This document shows positions 24,739 to 34,660 of a stretch of DNA of 64,000 nt, piece by piece (the stretch's first letter is position 1; the number at the start of each line of letters is the position of its first letter). The stretch lies in NCBI GenBank assembly GCA_963710625.1, contig CAVQBG010000009.1:62001-126000 (forward strand), written 5' to 3'. The notes under the pieces were generated by a model. It had not been told where the DNA came from and made no database searches. It was given only the letters and a program-made list of their open reading frames with translations. Origin of the DNA: Sva-07 sp963710625 (lineage in GTDB: Bacteria; Actinomycetota; Acidimicrobiia; Acidimicrobiales; Ilumatobacteraceae). The position numbers and the translations under genes are program-made.

Positions 24739-25067
24739 GGATTCGGGTCGAGGCGCGGCGGCGGTGGCGCCCAGTAGTCGACGTCGGCGACCGTGCCCGA
24801 GATCCCGTCGACGTCGATGTCGGTGGGCTCGCCGGACGCCTCGATCTCGATCACGATGTCGTCCTCCTTCGGCGGACCCTCGTAGATGTCGCGCAGGCCG
24901 ATCATCGATGCAGCCGCCGCGGCGCCGAGCACACCGCCCTTGCGGCGACCGGCCGCGATCATCGACAGGCGTTGCGCAGCGGCGCGTTCCTCCGCCTCGA
25001 TCGCGGCGACGTCGAGGTCGATCTCGGCAGCGAGCCGATCGGCAACGTCGTCGGAGTTGTCGGCCAT
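24735..25067 (-). CDS. Uncharacterised small acidic protein
   Basis: This is a 110-residue protein beginning MADNSDDVADRLAAEIDLD. It has an N-terminal helical region, a short Gly/Ala-rich stretch (GGVLGAAAAASMIG) and an acidic C-terminal half (KEDDIVIEIEASGEPTDIDV) ending in a Pro-rich tail. I do not recognise the family. TACCCT lies 6 bases before the ATG. The stop overlaps the GNAT gene start, so the two proteins are probably made together. Confidence 0.7.
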   Translation of the reverse strand: MADNSDDVADRLAAEIDLDVAAIEAEERAAAQRLSMIAAGRRKGGVLGAAAAASMIGLRDIYEGPPKEDDIVIEIEASGEPTDIDVDGISGTVADVDYWAPPPPRLDPNP

Positions 25068-25073
25068 CGCACC

Positions 25074-25079
25074 AGGGTA
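25074..25079 (-). promoter_or_regulatory. -10 box for the small acidic protein gene (leaderless type)
   Basis: TACCCT on the minus strand lies 6 bases before the ATG at 25067. Confidence 0.45.
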
Positions 25080-25084
25080 CGGCC

Positions 25085-25216
25085 TCAGGTGATGACGACG
25101 GCGGCGACGAGCGCAGCACCTGCCATCAGCACCCACGAGACCGGGCCGAGCACCATCGGCCGCAGAACGGGGCCCACTCGTCGGACCTGCTCTGCGGCCG
25201 AACATCGTGACAGCAC
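25085..25216 (-). CDS. Possible small membrane protein (43 residues)
   Basis: A short minus-strand frame from a GTG at 25216 encodes a basic N-terminus (EQVRRVGPVLRP) followed by one hydrophobic segment (LGPVSWVLMAGAALVAAVVI), which looks like a single-pass membrane peptide. It ends 17 bases before the next gene on the same strand. There is no clear Shine-Dalgarno or -10 box and no recognised family, so this is a candidate only. Confidence 0.3.
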   Translation of the reverse strand: MLSRCSAAEQVRRVGPVLRPMVLGPVSWVLMAGAALVAAVVIT

Positions 25217-25266
25217 GCCTCACCGAACTCCTACCTTGACGCCGTCTGCGCTCGCGATGGTCCGGC

Positions 25267-25272
25267 TACCGT
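25267..25272 (+). promoter_or_regulatory. -10 box for MoxR operon
   Basis: TACCGT lies 9 bases before the ATG at 25282. Confidence 0.4.
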
Positions 25273-25281
25273 CGAGCGCGA

Positions 25282-26325
25282 ATGAGCGACATCACGAGTG
25301 ATCCCGGCGCCCCTCAACCGGACGATCGACAGACCGCCGAGACGTTCGAGAAGATCTTCTTCGAACTCCGCAAGGTCATGGTCGGCCAGACCCGGCTGCT
25401 CGAACGCCTCTTGGTCGGGGTGTTGTGCCGCGGGCATTGCCTGCTCGAATCGGTTCCCGGCCTGGCGAAGACGCTGGCCGCGGAGACGCTCGCCGACGTG
25501 GTCGGCGGATCGTTCTCCCGCATCCAGTTCACGCCTGACCTCCTCCCGTCGGACATCACCGGCACGCGGATCTACCGTGGGAGCAGCGAGACGTTCGACG
25601 TCGAGTTCGGCCCGGTCTTCGTCAACTTCCTGCTCACCGACGAGATCAACCGGGCGCCCGCCAAGGTCCAGTCCGCACTGCTCGAGGTGATGGCCGAGCA
25701 GCAGGTCACGATCGGCGGCATCACCCACGCCGTGCCGAAGCCGTTCTTCGTGGTCGCCACCCAGAACCCGATCGAATCCGAGGGTGTCTACCAACTCCCC
25801 GACGCCCAGCGCGACCGCTTCATGATGAAGATCGTCCTCGACTACCCGACCGCGGACGAGGAGATGACGATCATCGACCGGATGAGCGTGAGCGCTCCGA
25901 TTCCGTCGCAGGTGATCACGCTCGACGAACTGGTCACGCTCCAGGAGCGCGCCGACACGGTCTTCGTCGACCGCTCGGTGTCGCAATACGCCGTCGACCT
26001 CGTGCAGTGCACGCGGTCGCCCGAGCGCTTCGGCCTCACCGACCTCTCGACGGTGATCGGCCTCGGAGCCAGCCCGCGAGCGTCGCTCAACCTGGTCCGT
26101 GGCGCCCGAGCTCTCGCGTTGATGCGGGGCCGTTCCTACGCCACCCCGCAGGACGTGTTCGACCTCGCTCCCGAGGTGCTCCGGCACCGGTTGCTGCTCA
26201 CCTACGACGCGCTGGCGCGCGACATCACGACCGACCACGTCGTGCAACGTGTGCTCGCCACCGTGCCCGCCACGTGGGTGTCGCCGAAGCCCAACGACGC
26301 CTTCCAACCCGGCCCGACGAGCTGA
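25282..26325 (+). CDS. MoxR-type AAA+ ATPase
   Basis: This 347-residue ATPase of the MoxR family acts as a chaperone or activator, usually together with VWA proteins. Walker A is ESVPGLAKTLAAE, Walker B FLLTDEINRAP, sensor 1 VVATQNPIESEG and sensor 2 GASPRASL. The length is typical. Two bases separate it from the DUF58 gene, and a VWA gene follows, giving the classical moxR-DUF58-vwa (bat-like) order. The client system is unknown; an envelope role is likely because the VWA partner is membrane-anchored. Confidence 0.94.
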   Translation: MSDITSDPGAPQPDDRQTAETFEKIFFELRKVMVGQTRLLERLLVGVLCRGHCLLESVPGLAKTLAAETLADVVGGSFSRIQFTPDLLPSDITGTRIYRGSSETFDVEFGPVFVNFLLTDEINRAPAKVQSALLEVMAEQQVTIGGITHAVPKPFFVVATQNPIESEGVYQLPDAQRDRFMMKIVLDYPTADEEMTIIDRMSVSAPIPSQVITLDELVTLQERADTVFVDRSVSQYAVDLVQCTRSPERFGLTDLSTVIGLGASPRASLNLVRGARALALMRGRSYATPQDVFDLAPEVLRHRLLLTYDALARDITTDHVVQRVLATVPATWVSPKPNDAFQPGPTS

Positions 26326-26327
26326 CG

Positions 26328-27338
26328 ATGGTGACGTTGGGGCCGGCGAGCGTGTCGCCGACGGCAGCCGCAACCGCCGAGGCGGCCGCCGAATTCGGCC
26401 AGTCGGGCCGCGGCACGACGGCGTGGGCGGCCGGTCCACCGACCGAGACCGTGGCGGAGTTGCTCCGCACGCTGGAGCTGACGATCAACGGTCGTCTCGA
26501 CGGCGTGCTCCACGGCAACCATCAGGGCCTCACGCCCGGCCACGGCTCGGAGCCGGGCGAATCGAGGCTGTACCAGCCCGGCGACGACGTTCGCCGCATC
26601 GACTGGAACATCACGGCGCGCACCAGGGAGACCCATGTGCGCGAACAGATCGCCGACCGTGACCTCACGGCGTGGCTCGTCGTCGACGTCTCAGCGACGA
26701 TGCAGTTCGGCACGGTCACGAACGACAAGGCGCAGACCGCCACGGCCGCCGCGGCGTGCATCGGCTTCCTCACTGCGCGGAATCAGAACCGGCTGGGTGC
26801 GGTGCTCGTCGCCGGGCCGTCGATCCACGTGATCCCGCCACGCTCCGGCGCCAACCAGGTCCGCGCCGTGTTGTCGACGCTCAGCGATCCACCCGACTCG
26901 GAGGGCCTCGGCCATGCCGATCTCGCCGGCGCACTCGATCGGGTGGGCGCGATCGCCAGCCGTCGCGGGTTCGTCGCCGTGATCAGCGACTTCGCCGGTG
27001 AGGAATGGCAGCGTCCGCTCTCCCGCCTGAGCCTGCGCCACGACCTCCTGGCGATCACCGTGCGCGACCCTCGCGAATACGACGTACCGCCGATCGGTCT
27101 CGTCGACGTGGTCGATCCGTCGACCGGCGCAGTCCGCGAGGTGCGCGTCACGGCCAAGGTGCAGGCGCGTTTCGCCGCCGCTGCCGCGGACGAGCGCGCC
27201 CGCCGCGACGACGCGCTCGCCCGATCTGGAGCGGATGTGATCGAACTGTCGACCGACGGCGACTGGCTCGGCGCGATCGTGCAGCACACCCGGCGCAAGC
27301 GTGTCCAGGCCGTCCGTGGTGACGGAGTCAAGCGATGA
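26328..27338 (+). CDS. DUF58 domain protein
   Basis: This 336-residue protein carries the DUF58 signature (ESRLYQPGDDVRRIDWNITART), which lies in the N-terminal part of the VWA-like fold. The partly degenerate MIDAS DVSATMQ follows. It is always found with MoxR ATPases and is thought to be a target or partner. The ATG at 26328 begins two bases after the moxR stop. Its stop overlaps the VWA gene start in ATGA. Confidence 0.92.
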   Translation: MVTLGPASVSPTAAATAEAAAEFGQSGRGTTAWAAGPPTETVAELLRTLELTINGRLDGVLHGNHQGLTPGHGSEPGESRLYQPGDDVRRIDWNITARTRETHVREQIADRDLTAWLVVDVSATMQFGTVTNDKAQTATAAAACIGFLTARNQNRLGAVLVAGPSIHVIPPRSGANQVRAVLSTLSDPPDSEGLGHADLAGALDRVGAIASRRGFVAVISDFAGEEWQRPLSRLSLRHDLLAITVRDPREYDVPPIGLVDVVDPSTGAVREVRVTAKVQARFAAAAADERARRDDALARSGADVIELSTDGDWLGAIVQHTRRKRVQAVRGDGVKR

Positions 27339-28315
27339 GCACCGACTTCCTCGCACCGGGTCGCCTCTGGCTCCTCCTGCTGGTCGTCGCCCTCGGCGTC
27401 GGCTACGTCGTCGTGCTGCGGTGGCGCAAGACCGCGACGGTCCGCTTCACCCAGGTCGACCTGCTCGACAAGGTGGCGCCCCGACGGCCTCGTTGGCGTC
27501 GTCACGTGGTGGCCGTCCTGATGCTGATCGGCCTGTCATTGGCGGTGGTCGCCACGGCCCGTCCGGTGGAACGCAGCACCGAGACCACGACGAGCGAGGG
27601 ACGCATCCTCGTGCTGTTCGACGTGTCGCTGTCGATGATGGCCGACGACGTCGACCCCGACCGGTTCGTCGCTGCGCAGGAGGCCGCCCGGGACTTCGTG
27701 GACGAGGTCGACGACGGTGTCGAGGTCGGTCTCGTGTCGTTCTCGGGCGCGGTCACCGTCGAGGTCGACCCCACGCTCGACCGGGCGGCGATACAGCGCG
27801 GCATCGACAACCTCGAACTGGCGGAGTCGACCGCGATCGGCGACGCACTCGCTGCGGGCTCGCGTCTGCTCGTCAACTCCGCCGACCCCGACGCCGATCC
27901 CGACAAGGCGCCCGGCGTGATCGTGCTGCTCACCGATGGCGAGACCACCGTCGGGCGGCCGACAGCGGACGGGGCCCAGGAGGCCGCCGACGCCGGGGTG
28001 CCGGCGTACACGATCGCCTTCGGGACCGAGGGCGGCACGATCGTCGACCCCGTCAGCGGTGACGTCGTCCCCGTGCCGGTCCGTCCCGCCGAACTCGAGC
28101 AGGTGGCCCAGACCACGGGCGGTCAGGCGTATGAAGCACGAACCGGCGACGAACTGGCGAGCGCGTACGACCAGATCGCGGAATCGCTCGGCGAGACGAT
28201 CGGCGAACCGATCGAGATCGTCACGGAACTCACCTGGCAGTGGGCCCTGGCGGCATTCCTCGCTCTCGCCATCGCCTGGGCGCTCAGCCTGTGGTGGCTG
28301 CGCGGCATGGTGTGA
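27335..28315 (+). CDS. VWA domain membrane protein (BatA-like)
   Basis: This 326-residue protein has two N-terminal membrane segments (LWLLLLVVALGVGYVVVL and VVAVLMLIGLSLAVVA), a VWA domain and a C-terminal membrane segment (ALAAFLALAIAWALSLWWL). The MIDAS residues are complete: DVSLSM, the Thr in ESTAIGDAL, and LLTDGET. It likely presents the VWA domain on one face of the membrane as partner of MoxR. The stop codon is inside the first unit of a 14-base tandem repeat. Confidence 0.93.
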   Translation: MSTDFLAPGRLWLLLLVVALGVGYVVVLRWRKTATVRFTQVDLLDKVAPRRPRWRRHVVAVLMLIGLSLAVVATARPVERSTETTTSEGRILVLFDVSLSMMADDVDPDRFVAAQEAARDFVDEVDDGVEVGLVSFSGAVTVEVDPTLDRAAIQRGIDNLELAESTAIGDALAAGSRLLVNSADPDADPDKAPGVIVLLTDGETTVGRPTADGAQEAADAGVPAYTIAFGTEGGTIVDPVSGDVVPVPVRPAELEQVAQTTGGQAYEARTGDELASAYDQIAESLGETIGEPIEIVTELTWQWALAAFLALAIAWALSLWWLRGMV

Positions 28316-28404
28316 GCGTCATGGTGTGAGCGTCATGGTGTGAGCGTCATGGTGTGAGCGTCATGGTGTGAGCGTCACGGTCTGAGCGTCGCGGCGTGAG
28401 CGTC
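28307..28404. repeat. Seven tandem copies of a 14-base unit
   Basis: The unit ATGGTGTGAGCGTC is repeated five times exactly (28307-28376) and twice with changes (28377-28404). The first unit contains the last two codons and stop of the VWA gene (ATG-GTG-TGA), and the last unit contains the stop of the convergent luciferase-like gene. The copies fill the whole spacer between the two genes, suggesting expansion by slippage of the gene end. Confidence 0.95.
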
Positions 28405-29446
28405 AGAGCATCGACCTGAGCTGCTCGATCGTCTGGACCGGGTTGCCGCCGACGGCGCTGACCGAGAGATGCGTCACGCCGGCTTCCTTGTACGCCGCGA
28501 TGCGCTCCTTCACGTAGCCCGCCGGGCCGACCAGGTTGGTCTTCTCGAGCATCTCTGCCGGCACCGCCGCCGCCGCTTCGTCCTTGCGACCGGACAGATA
28601 GAGGTCCTGGATCTCGATCGCCTCGTCGACGTAGCCGTATCGCTGGCAGATCGTGTTGTAGAAGTTCTGGTCGCGAGCACCCATCCCGCCGACGTACAGC
28701 GCCACGTTGGGTCGAGCCATGTCGAGGACCCGCTGGCGGGCATCGCCGTCGAACTCGTCGCCGATCGCCACCATGCCGCCGGCGGAGATCTGCAGTTGGC
28801 CCAGTTCCGGATCGCGGTCGGCCTGGCCGGCCTTGAGGTCGTCGCCCCACACCGACTGGAACTTCTCGGGATCGAAGAAGACCGGCAGCCAACCGTCGGC
28901 GTGCTTCGCGGTGTTCTTCACCGACTGCCCCATCAGGCTCGCCCAGAAGATCGGGATGTTCTCGCGCACCGGGTGGTTGATCAGCTTGAGGGGCTTGCCG
29001 AGGCCGGTGCCCTCTCCCTCAGGGAGCGGGATCTTCGTGGTCGGCCCGTCGTAGACGACCTTCTCGCGACGCCAGGTCATGCGACAGACGTTGATGTAGT
29101 CCCGGATCCGGGGCATCGGCTTCTCGTACGGCACACCGTGGAAGCCCTCGATCACCTGCGGACCGGACGCCCCGAGCCCGAGGATGAATCGCCCGCCCGA
29201 CACGTAGTCGAGGCCCGCAGCGGTCTGCGCCATGCATGTCGCCGTCCGGGAGAACACGTTGAGGATCCCCGAACCGATCTCGATCGTCTCGGTCTTCGCC
29301 GCGAGGTAGCCCATCTGCGACACGGCATCGAAGCTGTACGCCTCCGGGATCCACACGACGTCGAGGCCCGCCTTCTCGAGTTCGACCACCCGCTTCACGT
29401 CCGCGTGGAAATCGCCCGAGTAGCTGATGTTCATCGAGAGCTTCAT
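28403..29446 (-). CDS. LLM-class F420-dependent oxidoreductase
   Basis: This 347-residue luciferase-like monooxygenase-fold protein has VWIPEAYSFDAVSQMGYLAA, IEIGSGILNVFSRTA, LGLGASGPQVIEGFHG and a nucleotide-binding C-terminal part. The group is mostly F420-dependent in actinobacteria. The substrate is unknown. TATCGT lies 8 bases before the ATG. The stop lies in the last unit of the 14-base tandem repeat. Confidence 0.88.
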   Translation of the reverse strand: MKLSMNISYSGDFHADVKRVVELEKAGLDVVWIPEAYSFDAVSQMGYLAAKTETIEIGSGILNVFSRTATCMAQTAAGLDYVSGGRFILGLGASGPQVIEGFHGVPYEKPMPRIRDYINVCRMTWRREKVVYDGPTTKIPLPEGEGTGLGKPLKLINHPVRENIPIFWASLMGQSVKNTAKHADGWLPVFFDPEKFQSVWGDDLKAGQADRDPELGQLQISAGGMVAIGDEFDGDARQRVLDMARPNVALYVGGMGARDQNFYNTICQRYGYVDEAIEIQDLYLSGRKDEAAAAVPAEMLEKTNLVGPAGYVKERIAAYKEAGVTHLSVSAVGGNPVQTIEQLRSML

Positions 29447-29454
29447 GGCGGCCG

Positions 29455-29460
29455 ACGATA
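29455..29460 (-). promoter_or_regulatory. -10 box for LLM oxidoreductase gene (leaderless type)
   Basis: TATCGT on the minus strand lies 8 bases before the ATG at 29446. Confidence 0.5.
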
Positions 29461-29513
29461 GGTGTCACCTCTCCGGCGACCGCAATCGGACGCCGGCGGA
29501 GCGGACCGCGGAG

Positions 29514-30323
29514 TCAGCTGTTGAGGTTGCCGCTGCGGAAGCCCTCGAGATCGAGCGTCACGTAGCGGTAGCCGACGGAGCGGACCGCCTCGACGATGCG
29601 CTCACGATGCGCCAACACGGCGGCGAAGTCGTCGAGTTCGACCTCGAGCCGAGCCGTGTCGTCGTAGTGACGGACGCGGACCTGGGCGAACCCGAGCCGG
29701 TGGAGCGCCGCTTCGGCCCGATCGACGCGCGACAGGATGCCGATCGACACCTCGGTGCCGTACGGGATCCGGCTCGCGAGGCACGCCGCCGCCGGTTTGT
29801 CCCAGGTGCGCAGACCCATCCGGCGAGACGCATCACGCACGTCGGCCTTGCTGAATCCGGCCGCCACGAGCGGAAACGCTGCGCCGGCGTCGCTCGCGGC
29901 GCGCTGGCCGGGGCGATGATCGCCGAGATCGTCGGTGTTGACACCGAGCACGACGGTGGCGCCCTCGGCGGCAGCGATCGGACCGATCACGTCCATCAGT
30001 TCGGCCTTGCAGTGGAAACAACGGTCGGTGTCGTTGAGCCGGTACGCCGCTCGTTCCATCTCGGCGGTTGCCACCGGCGTCCAACGCAGCCCCCACTCGT
30101 CGGCGAGTGCCCGACAGTCGGCCTCCTCGTCGCCGGCGAGCGACGGCGACACGGCGGTGACCGCGTGGGCGGCTCCTCGACCGAGCGACCGGTGTGCGAC
30201 CGCAGCGAGGAACGCCGAGTCGGCACCGCCACTGAAGGCCACGACCACACATCCGAGCCGGCCCAACTCGAGGTCGAGGGCCGCGAGCTTCGCGTCGAGG
30301 TCGACATCCGGGCTGGTCTCCAC
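29514..30323 (-). CDS. larE: ATP-dependent sacrificial sulfur transferase LarE
   Basis: This 269-residue PP-loop enzyme inserts sulfur into the pyridinium dithiocarboxylate cofactor (nickel-pincer nucleotide) used by lactate racemase and related enzymes. The PP-loop SGGADSAF is near residue 30. A CFHCK motif and the Cys in ACLASRIPYG match the family; the latter corresponds to the sulfur-donor position, and the group with additional cysteines can bind an iron-sulfur cluster. No larA, larB or larC is visible nearby. The GTG at 30323 gives a normal LarE length. Confidence 0.9.
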   Translation of the reverse strand: METSPDVDLDAKLAALDLELGRLGCVVVAFSGGADSAFLAAVAHRSLGRGAAHAVTAVSPSLAGDEEADCRALADEWGLRWTPVATAEMERAAYRLNDTDRCFHCKAELMDVIGPIAAAEGATVVLGVNTDDLGDHRPGQRAASDAGAAFPLVAAGFSKADVRDASRRMGLRTWDKPAAACLASRIPYGTEVSIGILSRVDRAEAALHRLGFAQVRVRHYDDTARLEVELDDFAAVLAHRERIVEAVRSVGYRYVTLDLEGFRSGNLNS

Positions 30324-30416
30324 GGGGCGCAGTATGCCGCGGAGTCGACCGCCTGTGCTCGTCGGTGGGCCGGCGGGTTCTCCGATGAGGTCGAGACGCG
30401 CGACACTGGACACCCG

Positions 30417-32630
30417 ATGGGCATGCCGACGTGGTGGGACGAGCGGCGATTCGGGCTGTTCGTGCACTCCAACCTGGCGACCGTTCCGGCATGGTCACCG
30501 ATCGGCGAGTACGCCGACTGGTACCGGAGCCACCTGGGCGAGGACGTCGCCGACGTCCTGCTCCATCCCCGCCCGATGGTGGAGGTGCTCGCCCACCATC
30601 GCGACCGCTGGGGGCACATCGAGCACTTCGACGACTTCCTGCCGTTGCTCACCTACGAGGCCTTCGACGCCGAGGCCTGGGCGCAGCTCGCGGTCGACGC
30701 AGGCGCCGGCTACACCGTGCTGGTCACCAAGCACCACGACGGCTGGTCATGGTGGGATGCGCCGAACACGGACCGCACGTTGGTCGCCGGCGGGCCACGG
30801 CGCAACGTCGTGGCCGAGTACGCCGCGGCCTGCGAGCGCAACGACCTCGTGTTCGGTACGTACTACTCGTTGCTCGACTGGGGCGACCCTCGATACCCGA
30901 CAGCGGACTACGTGACCGAGGTGCTGCACCCCCACGTCATCGACCTCGTCGAGCGATTCGGCTCGAGCGTGCTGTGGGGCGACGGTCACTGGGGACACCC
31001 GGCCGCCCACTGGCGGAGCGCCGAACTGCTCGAACGAGTCTGGTCGATCGACCCGGAGGTGATCGTCAACGATCGCTGGCGGGCCACCGACGACGTCGTG
31101 CCCGCCGGATCGCCGGCGCTCGTGCGGACCTACGAGTACGAGGCGCCCACCGAGATCGTCGAGGGCCCCTGGGAGTTGTGCCGAGGCATCGGATCGAGCT
31201 TCGGCCACAACCGGGCCGAGCGCGCCGAGCACCACATGTCGGCATTCGAGATCGTGTCGTTGTTGACCGAGGTGGTGGCGAAGGGCGGGCACCTGCTCCT
31301 CAACGTCGGCCCCGACGCCACCGGCAGGATCCCCGAGCTGCAGGCGCAACCGCTGCGCGAGGCCGGCGAATGGATCCGGCGTCACGGCGCGCTGCTCGCA
31401 TCGTCACGTCCATGGACTCACTGGGGCGACCACCACGTGCGCTACCTCGACGTCGGTGCCGGGGAGTTCGACGGCCGGGACGTCGGTGGCGGCGTGTTCG
31501 CCATCGATCTGAGCGGTCGGGGACAGTTCGCTGCCTTCGCATCGGATCAGTGCCGTGTCGACGGAGTCGAACTGCTGGGCGGTACGGACAGCGGACTGGT
31601 CCCGATCGGCTTCCACCAGCACGCCGATGGACTCGCTGTCGACGTGCCGCGGACGTCGTTCGACCGTCGAGATCGACGCGACCGGAACGGCCGCGGCGGT
31701 CGGCTCGGCGACGTCGCGGTCTACCGGATCACGAGCCGCGAACTCGATCGGCCGGTCGAGCTCTTCGCTCCCACGCCGCGCGAGCCCGTGGATCTCGCCC
31801 CGCTGATGCGCGGCGTCTCGCCGGGCGACATCGTCCAGCTGGGCGACGGCACCTACACCGGACCGGTCACGATTCCGCCGGGGGTGATCGTGCGCGGACT
31901 CGGCGGGCGCCGCACCGTGATCGATGGCAACGGCGCCACCGCGGTCGTGCTCGAACACGGCTCGCGCCTGGAGCACCTCTCGGTGGTCAACCCCGCGCCG
32001 CGCGTCGCGTGGTTGCCGACCGCGGCTGTCGAGATCCGAGGCGCCTCGGCCACGGTGATCGGTTGCCGGATCGATGGCCACGTCATCGCGACGGCAGACG
32101 ACGTACTCGTCCGGGCCACGGCGGCGTGGGGCGTGGTCGGCGACGGCGGCGACCGCCTGTCGGTGTCGCGTTGCGAACTGTCCGGCATGCGCTGGGACAT
32201 CGGTGTGCACCTGATCGGTGGCGGCGGGCACGAGGTCGACTCGTGCGAGATCCACGATCACCTCTGTGCGATCCGAGCGTCGGACACGACCGGGACGGTC
32301 GTGCGCGGCAACAACATCACCGCGCGTTGGTGGGGCGTCCACCTCGAGCGCACCGAAGGCGCCCACGTCCACGGCAACTTCGTGAACCACACGATGCGTG
32401 GCGTCGACATCGACGGCGGATCGCAGGCGCTCGTCGACGGCAACGCCGTGTGCGACGGCGACTCGGGCTGCATCGTCGAGTGGGGCGCGTCGGACTGTCA
32501 GGTCACCGGCAACCGGTGGGAGCGGTGCCGGATCGGCGTCCTGGCGTGGGAGGCGATGGGCCTCCACGAACACGCCAACGAGGCGATCGACCTCCACGAA
32601 CCCGACGCCGCCTCCACGACGGGCCCCTGA
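30417..32630 (+). CDS. GH29 alpha-L-fucosidase fused to a right-handed beta-helix domain
   Basis: This is a 737-residue protein. Residues 1 to about 440 are a GH29 alpha-L-fucosidase domain: MPTWWDERRFGLFVHSNL at the N-terminus, VLVTKHHDGWSWW, and the nucleophile Asp near residue 188 in VLWGDGHW. Residues from about 460 to 725 are a parallel beta-helix with pectate-lyase-like repeats (VQLGDGTYTGPVTIPPGVIV, then recurring HGNFV, VDGNAV and VTGNRW units). No signal peptide is visible, so it may be cytosolic or use another route. It probably removes fucose and binds or modifies polysaccharide. A palindromic repeat starts at the base after the stop. Confidence 0.88.
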   Translation: MGMPTWWDERRFGLFVHSNLATVPAWSPIGEYADWYRSHLGEDVADVLLHPRPMVEVLAHHRDRWGHIEHFDDFLPLLTYEAFDAEAWAQLAVDAGAGYTVLVTKHHDGWSWWDAPNTDRTLVAGGPRRNVVAEYAAACERNDLVFGTYYSLLDWGDPRYPTADYVTEVLHPHVIDLVERFGSSVLWGDGHWGHPAAHWRSAELLERVWSIDPEVIVNDRWRATDDVVPAGSPALVRTYEYEAPTEIVEGPWELCRGIGSSFGHNRAERAEHHMSAFEIVSLLTEVVAKGGHLLLNVGPDATGRIPELQAQPLREAGEWIRRHGALLASSRPWTHWGDHHVRYLDVGAGEFDGRDVGGGVFAIDLSGRGQFAAFASDQCRVDGVELLGGTDSGLVPIGFHQHADGLAVDVPRTSFDRRDRRDRNGRGGRLGDVAVYRITSRELDRPVELFAPTPREPVDLAPLMRGVSPGDIVQLGDGTYTGPVTIPPGVIVRGLGGRRTVIDGNGATAVVLEHGSRLEHLSVVNPAPRVAWLPTAAVEIRGASATVIGCRIDGHVIATADDVLVRATAAWGVVGDGGDRLSVSRCELSGMRWDIGVHLIGGGGHEVDSCEIHDHLCAIRASDTTGTVVRGNNITARWWGVHLERTEGAHVHGNFVNHTMRGVDIDGGSQALVDGNAVCDGDSGCIVEWGASDCQVTGNRWERCRIGVLAWEAMGLHEHANEAIDLHEPDAASTTGP

Positions 32631-32661
32631 ATTGCAGCTGGGGTCGGACCCCAGCTGCAAT
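32631..32661. repeat. Palindromic REP-like element, copy 7 (perfect 31-base palindrome)
   Basis: ATTGCAGCTGGGGTC-G-GACCCCAGCTGCAAT is a perfect inverted repeat with a single central base. It fills the space between the convergent stop codons of the fucosidase gene (ends 32630) and typA (ends 32664). Confidence 0.95.
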
Positions 32662-32663
32662 CG

Positions 32664-34589
<1,926 letters not shown>

Positions 34590-34597
34590 GACAGATC

Positions 34598-34603
34598 ACG
34601 CTA
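34598..34603 (-). promoter_or_regulatory. -10 box for typA (leaderless type)
   Basis: TAGCGT on the minus strand lies 8 bases before the GTG at 34589. Confidence 0.5.
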
Positions 34604-34648
34604 TCGCCCGTTCACGAGCGAACGGGGAGTGACTTGTACCCCCATGGG

Positions 34649-34654
34649 TATATT
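34649..34654 (+). promoter_or_regulatory. -10 box for TauE-like permease gene (leaderless type)
   Basis: TATATT, close to consensus, lies 6 bases before the ATG at 34661. Confidence 0.6.
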
Positions 34655-34660
34655 GCTCCG

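Noticed and set aside
28307..28404. CRISPR array
   Set aside because: The 14-base units are directly adjacent with no spacers, and no cas genes are present.
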